A stretch of 64,000 bases of DNA from an uncultured Lachnospiraceae bacterium (GCA_946558695.1 CAMNTQ010000002.1:1-64000), one strand, 5' to 3'. Positions 44,460 to 53,835 are shown, counted from the first letter of the stretch. Notes: generated by a model from the letters alone, not told the origin. A program made the numbers and translations.

Positions 44460-45832
44460 AAAAAGTATCGGTTACAAGATATATCATCAGTTATCTGATC
44501 GGGCTGATTCTTGCATTATCGCTTCTTATGGTTCTTTTTGTCAATGTTCTTGCCGACAGAGTAATTTACTATGATATACAGAGTACTTTGATCAGGGAAT
44601 TGATAAAGAATAACAAAAGTGTTTATTATGAGGATGGAATGGTAAAGCCGGATGAGGATTTCAGGTATATAGACGACGGCGTATATTATCAGGTTCTTGC
44701 TGAGGATGGCTCTCTTATGTTAGGAGAAAGTCCGAAAGGCAAAGAATTTGCGGAGGAAAATGTCAGCCAGAGACTGCGGACGATAGAAGCAGATGAGGGA
44801 GAATACTATATTCTGGACAGATTGAACAAGAGTATAACAAAGGCGGCGGGGTACATTGTTTATAACCGATGTATTGTGAATAAGCAGGACATTGACAGTA
44901 AATACCAGTTTATAAAATATACTTCTTACGCCAGTATCCCGGTATTCCTTGTTCTTGTGCTGATGGCAGGGCTTATGATGTCGAGAAAGATATCCGAACC
45001 GCTTAAGCAGATGTCAAAGACGGCGGAATCCATCGGAAAAGACGGTGAGCTGTCAAAGCGTATGGAATACGGCGGGAGGATTACGGAGCTTGGCGTTCTT
45101 GCCATGACCAATAACCGGATGCTTGAGCGTGTTGAGAACATGTTTGAAACGCAGAAGCGTTTTTCATCAGATGTGGCGCATGAGCTTCGCACGCCCATTT
45201 CAGTTTTGCTGGCTCAATGTGAGTACGCAAAGGAATATGTGAATACAAAAGAGGAATTTGATGATGCCATAGATGTTATTTATCGTCAGACGAAGAAGAC
45301 AAACGTAGTGATTACGCAGCTTTTGAATCTGAATCGACTGGAAAGCGATCGTATTGTGCTTGATCTGGAAGACGCGGATTTAGACGAGATGATTCGTTCT
45401 GTCTGTGATGAGATAGAATTCAAAGAAAAGGGCAATGTTCGTTTTGATCTTTTGCTTTCAGGCGTAAAGGCGAATCTGGACATTGGGCTAATACTGATAT
45501 TGCTGCAGAATCTTATACAGAATGCAGTGAAGTATAGTTCATCTCCGGCAACAGTGAGAATTGCCACGGAATACAGGGAGGGGTGTGTTGTTGTAGAAGT
45601 TCAGGATTTCGGATGCGGAATCAAAGAAGAAGACTTGCCGCATATTTTCGATCCGTTCTACCGGGCCGAAAAGTCGAGAAATTCTGAAGGTTTCGGACTT
45701 GGCTTATCGTTGGCAGACAGAATTGCCAAGGTCCATGGAGGAGAACTGAAAGTAAGCAGTGTATGGGGAGAAGGAAGTATATTTACACTGGTTATTGCTG
45801 GAAAACAAAGATTTGGATACGAATATAAATAA
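44447..45832 (+). CDS. sensor histidine kinase
   Basis: 461 residues. A membrane helix (about 8-32), an extracellular sensor of about 120 residues, a second helix (about 160-178, SIPVFLVLVLMAGLMM), HAMP, then HisKA with DVAHELRTPISV (His245) and HATPase_c with NLIQNAVKYSS (N), DFGCGIKEEDLPHIF (G1) and GFGLGLSLA (G2). It phosphorylates the upstream regulator. The signal is unknown. The next gene, 12 bases on, is a secreted muramidase, so the operon may respond to wall state. Confidence 0.94.
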   Translation: MRRIKKVSVTRYIISYLIGLILALSLLMVLFVNVLADRVIYYDIQSTLIRELIKNNKSVYYEDGMVKPDEDFRYIDDGVYYQVLAEDGSLMLGESPKGKEFAEENVSQRLRTIEADEGEYYILDRLNKSITKAAGYIVYNRCIVNKQDIDSKYQFIKYTSYASIPVFLVLVLMAGLMMSRKISEPLKQMSKTAESIGKDGELSKRMEYGGRITELGVLAMTNNRMLERVENMFETQKRFSSDVAHELRTPISVLLAQCEYAKEYVNTKEEFDDAIDVIYRQTKKTNVVITQLLNLNRLESDRIVLDLEDADLDEMIRSVCDEIEFKEKGNVRFDLLLSGVKANLDIGLILILLQNLIQNAVKYSSSPATVRIATEYREGCVVVEVQDFGCGIKEEDLPHIFDPFYRAEKSRNSEGFGLGLSLADRIAKVHGGELKVSSVWGEGSIFTLVIAGKQRFGYEYK

Positions 45833-45843
45833 GGGGAGTAAAT

Positions 45844-47556
45844 ATGAGCAGAAAATACAGAATAACAGCAGTATTATTGGTGATATGCCTGTGCATTTCG
45901 GTAGTTCCAAAAAGGGTGTATGCGCAAGGAGCTGAGACGGAAAAAGAGCAGACACAGGAAGCTTTGGCAGCAGAGGATGATGATCCGGGCCAAGGAAGGC
46001 TCCGGGGAAAAGCGCCGGCGGAATTCTATGGCTCGGGCGGCGGAGTGCGGGCAATGGCAACGGGTATCCGTCATAACAGCAAGTTTGCAGGATATAAGAT
46101 TGTAGAAGGGATTGATGTGTCAAAATATAACCGTACGATTAACTGGGCTGCTGTGAAAAAGGCGGGAATTGATTTTGCATTTGTCCGAACTTGTTACAGA
46201 GGATACGGGAAAGCCGGGAATCTTGCGGATGATCCGTATGCGGCGGCGAACTTAAAGAATGCGGCGGCGGCAGGTGTGAAAGTAGGCGCTTATATATTTT
46301 CCCAGGCGATTACGGTAAAAGAAGCGCAGGAAGAAGCGGACTACCTGTTAAATTCTGTGAAGGGCTATAAAATTACAATGCCTTTAGTCTTTGACTTTGA
46401 ATATTTCGAGGGCGGACGCTTACATACTGCTAGGCTCTCAAAGAGAGTGAAGACAGATATCTGTCTTGCGTTTTGTGAAAGAGTTAAAGCGGCAGGCTAT
46501 ACACCGCTTGTATATGCCAATAAGAGTATGCTGACCAGTGATCTGTATGCGTCTGAGATCAGCAGTAAATACCCGGTATGGCTGGCACATTACACATCGT
46601 CATCTGATTATAAAGGAGATTATAGTTTCTGGCAGTATACAGAATATGGAAGCGTATCAGGAATCTCCGGGAATGTGGATATGAATTTCTGGTATGTGAA
46701 ACCGGGAGATTCCATGTCTTTTGATGTGCCGGGTGAAACAGTAGTCACGAGACCGTCGGACACAAGGCCGATCGTAACAGAACCGGCGGCTCCGTCTGCG
46801 GCGGCTCTTTCAGGAAAGGCGGATTCTTATGACAGCGTGAAGCTGACATGGAAGAAAGTGCCGGGAGCTTCGGGCTATGTAATTTACCGTTACAATTCCT
46901 CATCAAAGTCTTATGAAAAGATTAAGACAATCAACAGCGCGGATACGAACTCCTATACAGATAAGGGGAGAACGCTGGGTACGACTTACAAGTATCGGAT
47001 CAAGACATATAAGAAGGCGGACGGCGGAACGGTATATTCAAAGGCTTCTAATACGGTCAGTGTAAAGACGGCTTCAACGATGACGGGCAAGACGAACGGA
47101 TCAGGCGTTGCGGTGAGAAAAGGACCGAGTGTATTAAAAGGCAAGTTAAAAACGTTAAATATAAACACAGGCGTAACGATAACCGGAACAAGCGGGAGCT
47201 GGTATCGGATTTCCTTGAAGGTAGGCGGGAACAAAAAGACCGGCTATGTGAAAAAAACCTATGTTACGATCATCAGGAAGCCGGTGTTGTCAGTATCGTC
47301 GGTTTCATCCAATAAGATAAAGCTGACATGGAATAAAATATCAGGTGCAAGCGGATATGAGATTCAGAGGTACAATTCATCAAGAAAAGAATATACAACA
47401 ATAAAGACAATTAAAAAAGGTTCCACAGTATCTTATACGAACAGTGGTTTATCTAAAAAGACAACTTACAAATATAGAATCCGCTCTTATAAAACAGTAA
47501 GAGGTAAAAAGATCTACAGCTATTATTGTACAGCTAAGGGCGCAAGAACTAAGTGA
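45844..47556 (+). CDS. secreted GH25 muramidase with SH3 and two FN3-like domains
   Basis: 570 residues. A signal peptide (about 1-28) is followed by a short Glu-rich linker, a GH25 lysozyme domain (about 80-300: GIDVSKYNRTINWAAVKK, AFVRTCYRGYG, LVFDFEYF with catalytic Asp/Glu, VYANKSML, WLAHYT), an FN3-like domain (about 320-412), a bacterial SH3 domain (about 415-475: VAVRKGPSVLKGKLKTLNIN), and a second FN3-like domain (478-568), nearly the same as the first (KLTWKKVPGASGYVIYRYNS / KLTWNKISGASGYEIQRYNS). It would cleave MurNAc-GlcNAc bonds outside the cell. It sits directly behind the two-component system. Confidence 0.92.
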   Translation: MSRKYRITAVLLVICLCISVVPKRVYAQGAETEKEQTQEALAAEDDDPGQGRLRGKAPAEFYGSGGGVRAMATGIRHNSKFAGYKIVEGIDVSKYNRTINWAAVKKAGIDFAFVRTCYRGYGKAGNLADDPYAAANLKNAAAAGVKVGAYIFSQAITVKEAQEEADYLLNSVKGYKITMPLVFDFEYFEGGRLHTARLSKRVKTDICLAFCERVKAAGYTPLVYANKSMLTSDLYASEISSKYPVWLAHYTSSSDYKGDYSFWQYTEYGSVSGISGNVDMNFWYVKPGDSMSFDVPGETVVTRPSDTRPIVTEPAAPSAAALSGKADSYDSVKLTWKKVPGASGYVIYRYNSSSKSYEKIKTINSADTNSYTDKGRTLGTTYKYRIKTYKKADGGTVYSKASNTVSVKTASTMTGKTNGSGVAVRKGPSVLKGKLKTLNINTGVTITGTSGSWYRISLKVGGNKKTGYVKKTYVTIIRKPVLSVSSVSSNKIKLTWNKISGASGYEIQRYNSSRKEYTTIKTIKKGSTVSYTNSGLSKKTTYKYRIRSYKTVRGKKIYSYYCTAKGARTK

Positions 47557-47588
47557 TTTTCTATACGGAGTTATTATTTGGTCATGTA

Positions 47589-47631
47589 AAAATGCCAGAC
47601 CTTGCATATATGATATGCGGTCTGGCATTTT
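47589..47631. terminator. bidirectional terminator after the muramidase gene
   Basis: AAAATGCCAGACC at 47589-47601 pairs perfectly with GGTCTGGCATTTT at 47619-47631, and GCATAT/ATATGC extends the inner stem. A- and T-runs flank it. It separates the + gene ending at 47556 from the minus MerR gene ending at 47650. Confidence 0.85.
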
Positions 47632-47649
47632 CCTGCCTGTTACACCGGA

Positions 47650-48453
47650 TCAGGTGATCCGGATCTGAATTTCCGTCAGAAATTCTTCTTCTTTCATCGT
47701 ATCCCGGTTATCAATTTCATACAGTTCAAAAGGCTCGCCCGCCATGGTAAGGTGGTGTCTATCTATGTAATCCATCATTTTTTTGAGACAGATGGAGTTA
47801 TTGTTATAATTTCCGCGGTAATAGTAGGAAAGATAGTCTCCGGGGGGCAGCTCGCAGTCATAACCGGAAGTTTCCTTGTCCAGAATAAAGAAAACGGACT
47901 GGTAGACATTGGAGATGCCGTTCATCAATTCCTTTGAAGATAGGAATGCCCCGATGGTCTGACTGCCGAAATTAGAGATTTTCTTTTCATGCCTGCCAAG
48001 AAGTTTCTGAATCAGCAGATCCATCTCCTCATCCTGCGTGATATATGCTTTTTCCATGACGCAGAGCCGGCGGGGAAAAGTCTTTGTAGCGATATATCCG
48101 GGCACGATGTTTTTTGCAGCATGCAGAGCGTCAATGCGTTCTTTTAGAACTTGTTCTCTTTCTGTCAGTTCCTGAAGCTGGATTTTTAAAAGTGCCTGTT
48201 CACGGTAAAGAATATCCAGTGTATTGCCGACCGTCTGGCAGTCCAGATATTCTTTGATCTGTGACATGGAGAAGTTAAGCTTCCGCAGATCGCAGATCAG
48301 ATTTAATTTATACATGTCTTTCAGGCTATACAGACGGTACTGATTCGTATCCCGCTTTGGCTTCAGGATTCCCAGACGCTCATAATAGCGGAGAGAGTCA
48401 GGTCCGATACCGTACAGTTTTGATATTTCGCTGATCTTATAATAATTTTTCAT
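47650..48453 (-). CDS. MerR family transcriptional activator
   Basis: About 267 residues. A winged-helix N-terminus (YYKISEISKLYGIGPDSLRYYERLGIL, then YRLYSLKDMYKLNLICDLR) is followed by a long dimerisation coiled coil (LLKIQLQELTEREQVLKERI) and a C-terminal effector region of BmrR/GyrI size (about 120-267). MerR regulators twist a 19-bp-spacer promoter into an active shape when ligand binds. Such a promoter lies in front of the divergent MATE gene. The ATG at 48453 is preferred; an in-frame ATG at 48471 adds MIWEIP only. The ligand is presumably a MATE substrate. Confidence 0.9.
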   Translation of the reverse strand: MKNYYKISEISKLYGIGPDSLRYYERLGILKPKRDTNQYRLYSLKDMYKLNLICDLRKLNFSMSQIKEYLDCQTVGNTLDILYREQALLKIQLQELTEREQVLKERIDALHAAKNIVPGYIATKTFPRRLCVMEKAYITQDEEMDLLIQKLLGRHEKKISNFGSQTIGAFLSSKELMNGISNVYQSVFFILDKETSGYDCELPPGDYLSYYYRGNYNNNSICLKKMMDYIDRHHLTMAGEPFELYEIDNRDTMKEEEFLTEIQIRIT

Positions 48454-48518
48454 AGGAATCTCCCAAATCAATGTTTACACAGAATGTTTTTCCTGTCTAA
48501 AAAAACAGAAAAAATTCC

Positions 48519-48549
48519 TTGACCTTAGTATTATACCAAGGTTTATGCT
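48519..48549 (+). promoter_or_regulatory. MerR-type operator-promoter of the MATE gene
   Basis: TTGACC at 48519-48524 and TATGCT at 48544-48549 are separated by exactly 19 bases. Within the spacer a dyad ACCTTAG (48522-48528) and CCAAGGT (48536-48542), around 7 bases, is reverse complementary at six of seven positions. This is the layout of MerR-activated drug-efflux promoters such as bmr. Confidence 0.82.
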
Positions 48550-48581
48550 CTTATTACAAGAGTGAAAAGAGGAAAATAGGT

Positions 48582-49946
48582 ATGAGATTAGAAGGATCAT
48601 CACTGAAGAAAGACTTTATGCGGTTCATCGTGCCGTCAATCGCAGCGCAATGGGTATTTACATTGTATACGATGGTAGACGGAATCTTTGTGGCAAAAGG
48701 AGTGTCAGAGACGGCGCTGACAGCGGTAAATATTGCTATGCCTTATACTATGGCATTGTTTTCCGTATCGATTCTGTTTGCAGTAGGGACATCAACGGTA
48801 ACGGCCATACTATTGGGTGAAAAAAACGAAAAAAGGGCAAATGAAGTATTTACGCAGAATATTGTACTGCTGGCGGTATTTTCCGTTATTATAACCATTC
48901 TGGTCATGCAGAACCTTGAAAAAACCGCCGAATTTTTAGGGGCGACTAAGCTCAATAAAGCGTATGTTTTGGAGTATCTAAGATGGCTTGCGCCTTTTTC
49001 GGCGGCATTCATTTTGTCCTATTCTTTTGAAATGCTTATAAAGACGGATGGATTTCCAAGACGTGCGACAGTAATTGTCACGGCCGGCGCACTGATGAAT
49101 GTGCTGCTGGATTATATTATGGTCATGCGGATGGATATGGGAGTGGGGGGCGCGGCGTTCGCGACGGGAATCTCCAACACGGCAGTCATCATACTTTACC
49201 TGTTCCATTTCTGCGGGAAGAGCGGCATCATTAAGTTTTGCAGGTTCAAACCGGATATCTCTCTGATCGGAAGGGAGTTCAGAAATGGTCTGTCTTCCGG
49301 AATCACGGAAATGTCGGCAGGCTTTATTATCTATCTTTTCAATCAGGCGATTATCCGCCTGTTAAATGATGACGCTCTCGTAAGTTACACAATTATCTCC
49401 TACGTAAATTCGTTAGGAATTATGGCAATGGTAGGTGTCGCTCAGGGGTATCAGCCGCTTGTCAGCTACTATTACGGTCAGAAGCGTATGGAACGGTGTC
49501 AGAAACTAAAAAAATATGGAATTGCAGCGGCAGCGGTAATTTCCGTTGTGTACACAGCAGCCTGTATGATTTTTGCAGAGCAAATTGTGTCCCTGTTCGT
49601 ATCTGAAGATATGCCGGAGCTTGTGAATGATTCCGTAAGGGTACTCCGCATATTTTCCCTGTCGTTTTTATTGGCAGGCTATAATGTAGTAATCGGAGGA
49701 TACTTTATCGCGGTAGAAGAATCTTTCGCCGCAACAGGGATATCTCTGTCACGCAGTGTGGTATCTTTGACGGTATGTCTGCTGATTTTGACCGCATTGT
49801 TTAAAGGCGCGGGAATCTGGTGGACGCCTTTACTGTCCGAAGCGGTAACACTTATATTCACTGCAGCAATGCTTGCCAGATATCAAAAAAAGAGCCGGCC
49901 GGGGAACAGACAGGATGTCAAAAAAATATTTACATTGATGCATTAA
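48582..49946 (+). CDS. MATE family efflux transporter
   Basis: About 455 residues with twelve membrane helices. It starts FMRFIVPSIAAQWVFTLYTMVDGIFVAKGV, typical of the DinF/MepA branch, and has internal two-fold symmetry (second half begins GLSSGITEMSAGFIIYLFN). It would export cationic drugs or metabolites using Na+ or H+. The ATG at 48582 follows AAGAGGA at 48567-48573. Control by the divergent MerR gene is expected from the operator. Confidence 0.93.
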   Translation: MRLEGSSLKKDFMRFIVPSIAAQWVFTLYTMVDGIFVAKGVSETALTAVNIAMPYTMALFSVSILFAVGTSTVTAILLGEKNEKRANEVFTQNIVLLAVFSVIITILVMQNLEKTAEFLGATKLNKAYVLEYLRWLAPFSAAFILSYSFEMLIKTDGFPRRATVIVTAGALMNVLLDYIMVMRMDMGVGGAAFATGISNTAVIILYLFHFCGKSGIIKFCRFKPDISLIGREFRNGLSSGITEMSAGFIIYLFNQAIIRLLNDDALVSYTIISYVNSLGIMAMVGVAQGYQPLVSYYYGQKRMERCQKLKKYGIAAAAVISVVYTAACMIFAEQIVSLFVSEDMPELVNDSVRVLRIFSLSFLLAGYNVVIGGYFIAVEESFAATGISLSRSVVSLTVCLLILTALFKGAGIWWTPLLSEAVTLIFTAAMLARYQKKSRPGNRQDVKKIFTLMH

Positions 49947-49962
49947 TGCGATAAAATACGAT

Positions 49963-50004
49963 TATGGCGCGCTGCCAGAGAGTGTATGCAGAACGCGCCG
50001 CATA
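49963..50004 (+). terminator. GC-rich hairpin after the MATE gene
   Basis: GGCGCG at 49966-49971 pairs with CGCGCC at 49994-49999; CTG/CAG (49972-49974 / 49989-49991) extends the inner stem. No U-tract follows, so it may be a weak terminator or a leader element of the oxidoreductase operon. Confidence 0.35.
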
Positions 50005-50042
50005 TGACTTAGCGAAAGAATAAGCAGGAAGGAAGTAGGAAC

Positions 50043-50615
50043 ATGAGTAACCACACAGAGATCAGATGGCACGGCCGGGGCGGTCAGGGTGCCAAGACGG
50101 CTGCTCTGCTTTTGGCGGATGTAGCTTTTCAGACCGGAAAATATGTGCAGGGTTTTCCTGAGTATGGCCCGGAGCGTATGGGTGCGCCGATTACGGCGTA
50201 CAACCGGATCAGTGATACAGTGATCCGCGTCCATTCTAATATTTACGATCCGCAGTATGTAGTTGTCGTAGATGAATCGCTTCTTGAGACAGTTGATGTT
50301 ACGAGCGGCCTTAAGGAGGACGGGGCGATCCTTATTAATACGGAGCGTCCGAAGGAGGAGATCATCCCTCATTTGAAAGGATATAAAGGAAAGGTTTATA
50401 CGATTGACGCAAAAAAGGTATCCCTTGCGTCCATTGGAAGATATTTCCCCAACACGCCGCTTCTTGCGGCGATTGTGAAGGTTGCTAAGATTATGGATGA
50501 GGAGACGTTTTTAAAAGAGATGAGAGCGTCCTTTCACCACAAATTTGCCAGCAAACCGGAAGTGATCGAGGGCAACATGAAGGCGCTTGAGATGGCGCTT
50601 AAGGAGGTGCAGTAA
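50043..50615 (+). CDS. 2-oxoacid:ferredoxin oxidoreductase, gamma subunit
   Basis: 190 residues. The family signature EIRWHGRGGQGAKTAALLLA, then GFPEYGPERMGAPITAYNRIS, is that of PorC/VorC gamma subunits. The gene order gamma-delta-alpha-beta is that of four-subunit pyruvate or 2-ketoisovalerate:ferredoxin oxidoreductases, which decarboxylate a 2-oxoacid with CoA and reduce ferredoxin in the cytosol. The stop overlaps the delta start by one base. Which 2-oxoacid is used cannot be fixed from sequence, though pyruvate is likeliest from the KVxxPFPAEE-type alpha features. Confidence 0.92.
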   Translation: MSNHTEIRWHGRGGQGAKTAALLLADVAFQTGKYVQGFPEYGPERMGAPITAYNRISDTVIRVHSNIYDPQYVVVVDESLLETVDVTSGLKEDGAILINTERPKEEIIPHLKGYKGKVYTIDAKKVSLASIGRYFPNTPLLAAIVKVAKIMDEETFLKEMRASFHHKFASKPEVIEGNMKALEMALKEVQ

Positions 50616-50917
50616 TGGCGACAGATATCAGTAAATTAGGATTAAAGACGAAGTGGCAGGATCTGACCGGCGGAATGATCGTTGCCGGAGCAGGTACGTC
50701 CAGAGATTTTAATACAGGTGAGTGGTCAGACAATAAACCGCAGTTTATCGAGGATAAATGTAAGCAATGTTTGCTCTGCGTTCCGGTGTGCCCGGACAGT
50801 TCGATTCCGGTAAAGGATGGGAAGCGGGGAGAGTTTGATTATGAGCACTGCAAAGGATGCGGCATCTGCGTAAAGGCATGTCCGTTCGGAGCAATTACGA
50901 TGGAAGGGGTGAAGTAA
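50615..50917 (+). CDS. 2-oxoacid:ferredoxin oxidoreductase, delta subunit (2x[4Fe-4S])
   Basis: 100 residues with two complete ferredoxin motifs, CKQCLLCVPVCPDS and CKGCGICVKACPFG (each CX2CX2CX3CP). It passes electrons from the catalytic beta subunit to free ferredoxin. It overlaps gamma by one base and precedes alpha by one base, so subunits are made in equal amounts. Confidence 0.95.
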   Translation: MATDISKLGLKTKWQDLTGGMIVAGAGTSRDFNTGEWSDNKPQFIEDKCKQCLLCVPVCPDSSIPVKDGKRGEFDYEHCKGCGICVKACPFGAITMEGVK

Positions 50918-50918
50918 G

Positions 50919-52100
50919 ATGGCAAAAAGAGATCGTTTATCAGGAAATGAAGCCGTTGCAATCGCGCTTCGTCAGATTAATCCGGATGTGTTTCCGGCGT
51001 TTCCGATCACTCCGTCTACAGAAATTCCGCAGTATTTTGCTTCCTTTGCGGCAGACGGATTGGTGGACACAGAGTTTATCCCGGTGGAAAGTGAGCACAG
51101 TTCCATGAGCGCGGCAATCGGCGCTTCTGCGGCAGGAGCGAGAAGCCTGACTGCAACGTCATCCTGCGGGCTTGCTTATATGTGGGAGGAATTATACATA
51201 GCGGCATCGAACCGCCTGCCTCTTGCTCTTGCACTTGTGAACCGTGCGCTGTCAGGGCCGATCAATATTAACTGCGACCATTCTGACAGTATGGGCGCAA
51301 GAGATGCAGGATGGATTCAAGTTTATGCGGAGAACAATCAGGAAGCGTATGATAACATGGTACAGGCTTACCGCATTTCCGAACATAAGGATGTAAGGCT
51401 TCCGATCATGATCTGTCAGGACGGATTTATCACAAGCCATGCCGTTGAGAATATAGAACTTTTAGAAGACTCTGATGTGAAGAATTTTGTGGGCGAGTAT
51501 GAGCCGGAAAATTACCTGCTGAATCCGGAATGTCCGATGGCAGTGGGACCTTACTCTGTCACGGACTACTACATGGAGGCAAAGCGCAATCAGGCAGAGG
51601 GCATGAAGCATGTGCCTCAAGTTGTTCTTGATGTAGCGAAAGAGTTTCAGGCAATCTCTGGAAGAGAATACGGATTGTTTGAAAGCTATCGGATGGAAGA
51701 TGCGAAAAGAGCGGTTGTGATGATCGGTTCTGCGGCAGGAACGGCGAAAGATGCGATCGACAGACTGAGAGAGCAGGGAGAAAAGGTTGGTTTGATTAAG
51801 ATTCGTCTGTTCCGTCCCTTCCCGGCAGAAGAAATTGCAGAAGCGCTTAAAAATGTAGAGGCCGTCGCGATTATGGACCGGGCGGAAGGCTATACGAACC
51901 ACGGCGGACCGCTCGGCGCGGATGTGATGGCGGCGCTGTTTCGCGCAAAGTCAACGGCCCATGCCATTAATATTGTGTATGGTCTTGGAGGACGCGATGT
52001 GCGGGTAGAGGATATGGAAAAAGTGTTTGCGGATCTGAAACAGATCATTGACGATAACGATGCGGGTGAAACTTACCGCTATATGGGTATCAGAGAGTAA
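50919..52100 (+). CDS. 2-oxoacid:ferredoxin oxidoreductase, alpha subunit
   Basis: 393 residues: a pyrimidine-binding TPP domain (GNEAVAIALRQINPDVFPAF, PITPSTEIPQYF, SEHSSMSAAIGASAAGARS) and a C-terminal transketolase-like domain (KVGLIKIRLFRPFPAEEIA, DRAEGYTNHGGPLGAD). The Thr of PITPST contacts the substrate in PFOR. Alpha and beta together form the TPP site. Confidence 0.94.
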   Translation: MAKRDRLSGNEAVAIALRQINPDVFPAFPITPSTEIPQYFASFAADGLVDTEFIPVESEHSSMSAAIGASAAGARSLTATSSCGLAYMWEELYIAASNRLPLALALVNRALSGPININCDHSDSMGARDAGWIQVYAENNQEAYDNMVQAYRISEHKDVRLPIMICQDGFITSHAVENIELLEDSDVKNFVGEYEPENYLLNPECPMAVGPYSVTDYYMEAKRNQAEGMKHVPQVVLDVAKEFQAISGREYGLFESYRMEDAKRAVVMIGSAAGTAKDAIDRLREQGEKVGLIKIRLFRPFPAEEIAEALKNVEAVAIMDRAEGYTNHGGPLGADVMAALFRAKSTAHAINIVYGLGGRDVRVEDMEKVFADLKQIIDDNDAGETYRYMGIRE

Positions 52101-52115
52101 GGAGGGACGGATACG

Positions 52116-53048
52116 TTGAGTTATAATTTCAAAGAGACGATGAGCAAACCGGAACGTCTTGCTCCGGGACATAGAATGTGTGCAGGGTGCGGCGGCACGA
52201 TTGCAGTAAGAAATGTGTTGAGAGGTCTTCATGAAGGCGATAAGGCAGTGATCGGGAACGCCACAGGATGTCTTGAGGTTTCTACCTTTACCTACCCTTA
52301 CACATCATGGGAGGACAGCTATATCCACAATGCTTTTGAGAACGCAGGCGCAACCTTAAGCGGCGTGGAGGGCGCATATAAGGTGCTGAAGAAAAAAGGG
52401 AAATTAAATGAGACCTATAAGTTCATCACCTTCGGAGGCGACGGCGGAACTTATGATATTGGTTTCCAGTCTCTTTCCGGAGCGATGGAGCGCAATCACG
52501 ATATGGTGTATGTGTGTTATGACAACGGCGCTTATATGAACACGGGGATCCAGCGTTCTTCCGCAACGCCGATGTATGCGGATACTACGACGACGCCGGT
52601 AGGAAGCGAAAGCAACGGAAAACCGCAGAACAGGAAGGATCTGGCGGCGATCATCGCGGCGCATGATGTACCTTATGTGGCGCAGACGACCTTTGTACAG
52701 AATTTTAAAGACCTGCATGTGAAATCAGAAAAGGCAATCTACACGCCGGGAGCGGCATTCCTTAACATTATGGCGCCGTGCCCGCGCGGATGGAGATATA
52801 ATACGCCGGATATCATGGAGATCTGCAAGCTTGGAGTAGAGACCTGTTACTGGCCGCTGTTTGAAGTAGTGGACGGTAAGTGGATACTGAACTATGAGCC
52901 GAAGAAAAAGCTTCCGATTGAAGACTTCCTGAAACCTCAGGGACGTTTTAAACACTTGTTCAAAAAAGGAAACGAATATCTGATCGAAGAATTCCAGAAG
53001 GAAGTAGACAGAAGATGGGATGAGCTTTTGTTCCGGTGTTCCAGATAA
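52116..53048 (+). CDS. 2-oxoacid:ferredoxin oxidoreductase, beta subunit
   Basis: 310 residues. It begins with the Fe-S ligand region GHRMCAGCGG (CxxC) and NATGCLEV, contains the TPP-Mg motif GGDGGTYDIGFQSLSGAMERNHD with DNGAYMNTGIQRS, and ends with the TPP/metal cysteine region around NIMAPCPRGW. The start is TTG at 52116, with AAGGAGGG upstream. Cys residues bind the proximal [4Fe-4S] cluster. The operon supplies acetyl-CoA and reduced ferredoxin in an anaerobe. Confidence 0.94.
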   Translation: MSYNFKETMSKPERLAPGHRMCAGCGGTIAVRNVLRGLHEGDKAVIGNATGCLEVSTFTYPYTSWEDSYIHNAFENAGATLSGVEGAYKVLKKKGKLNETYKFITFGGDGGTYDIGFQSLSGAMERNHDMVYVCYDNGAYMNTGIQRSSATPMYADTTTTPVGSESNGKPQNRKDLAAIIAAHDVPYVAQTTFVQNFKDLHVKSEKAIYTPGAAFLNIMAPCPRGWRYNTPDIMEICKLGVETCYWPLFEVVDGKWILNYEPKKKLPIEDFLKPQGRFKHLFKKGNEYLIEEFQKEVDRRWDELLFRCSR

Positions 53049-53122
53049 TCGGCGCAATATTATTGACGGCGCAGGATATAGTTTGGTAAACTGAAAGAAA
53101 AAAGACTTGGAGGTAGCAGGAG

Positions 53123-53803
53123 ATGAGATATCAGATACAGGGGGAGACTCTTCCGGTAGTGATTTGTGAGCTTGAGGCAGGAGAGAAGATGATCACGGAG
53201 GGCGGCGCTATGTCATGGATGTCGCCGAACATGAAGATGGAGACAACGAGTAACGGCGGAATCGGAAAAGCGCTTGGAAGAGCATTTTCGGGAGAAAAGA
53301 TGTTCCAGAACATCTATACTGCGCAGGGCGGTCCGGGAATGATCGCATTCGCATCCAGCTTTCCGGGATCCATCCGGGCATTCGAGATCATACCGGGACA
53401 AGATATGATCTTTCAGAAGAGCGCTTATCTTGCCGGTGAGGAAAGCGTGCAGTTATCGGTGCATTTCCGTAAGAAATTAGGTTCGGGACTGTTCGGCGGC
53501 GAGGGCTTTATCATGCAGAAGGTAAGCGGAAGCGGGATTGTGTTCGCTGAGTTTGACGGTCATGTGATTGAGTATGATCTTCAGCCGGGACAGCAGATTG
53601 TGATTGACACAGGGCATCTGGCAGCCATGAGCGCTACCTGCAATATGGACATCCAGAAAGTGCCGGGTGTAAAGAATATGGTGTTTGGAGGCGAGGGACT
53701 TTTCAACACTGTCATAACCGGACCGGGGAAAGTATGGTTGCAGACGATGCCGATCAGCAATGTGGCAGGAGCCATCAGACCTTATATACCGACAGGAAAT
53801 TAA
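53123..53803 (+). CDS. AIM24 family (TIGR00266) protein
   Basis: 226 residues, all-beta. Typical segments: GEKMITEGGAMSWMSPNMKM, FSGEKMFQNIYTAQGGPG, SFPGSIRAFEI, GEGFIMQKVSGSG, and IDTGHLAAMSATCNMDIQKV with GGEGLFNTVITGPG. The fold resembles tryptophan RNA-binding attenuator proteins. Bacterial members lack a known function (a membrane-associated scaffold has been suggested for relatives). It is monocistronic. Confidence 0.9.
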   Translation: MRYQIQGETLPVVICELEAGEKMITEGGAMSWMSPNMKMETTSNGGIGKALGRAFSGEKMFQNIYTAQGGPGMIAFASSFPGSIRAFEIIPGQDMIFQKSAYLAGEESVQLSVHFRKKLGSGLFGGEGFIMQKVSGSGIVFAEFDGHVIEYDLQPGQQIVIDTGHLAAMSATCNMDIQKVPGVKNMVFGGEGLFNTVITGPGKVWLQTMPISNVAGAIRPYIPTGN

Positions 53804-53806
53804 GGG

Positions 53807-53835
53807 TTGCAAGCTGAATTGTTTTGCATTATAAT
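53807..53835 (+). promoter_or_regulatory. promoter of the ABC-F gene leader
   Basis: TTGCAA at 53807-53812 and TATAAT at 53830-53835 with a 17-base spacer. It lies right after the AIM24 stop and more than 240 bases before the ABC-F start, leaving a long leader. Confidence 0.7.
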
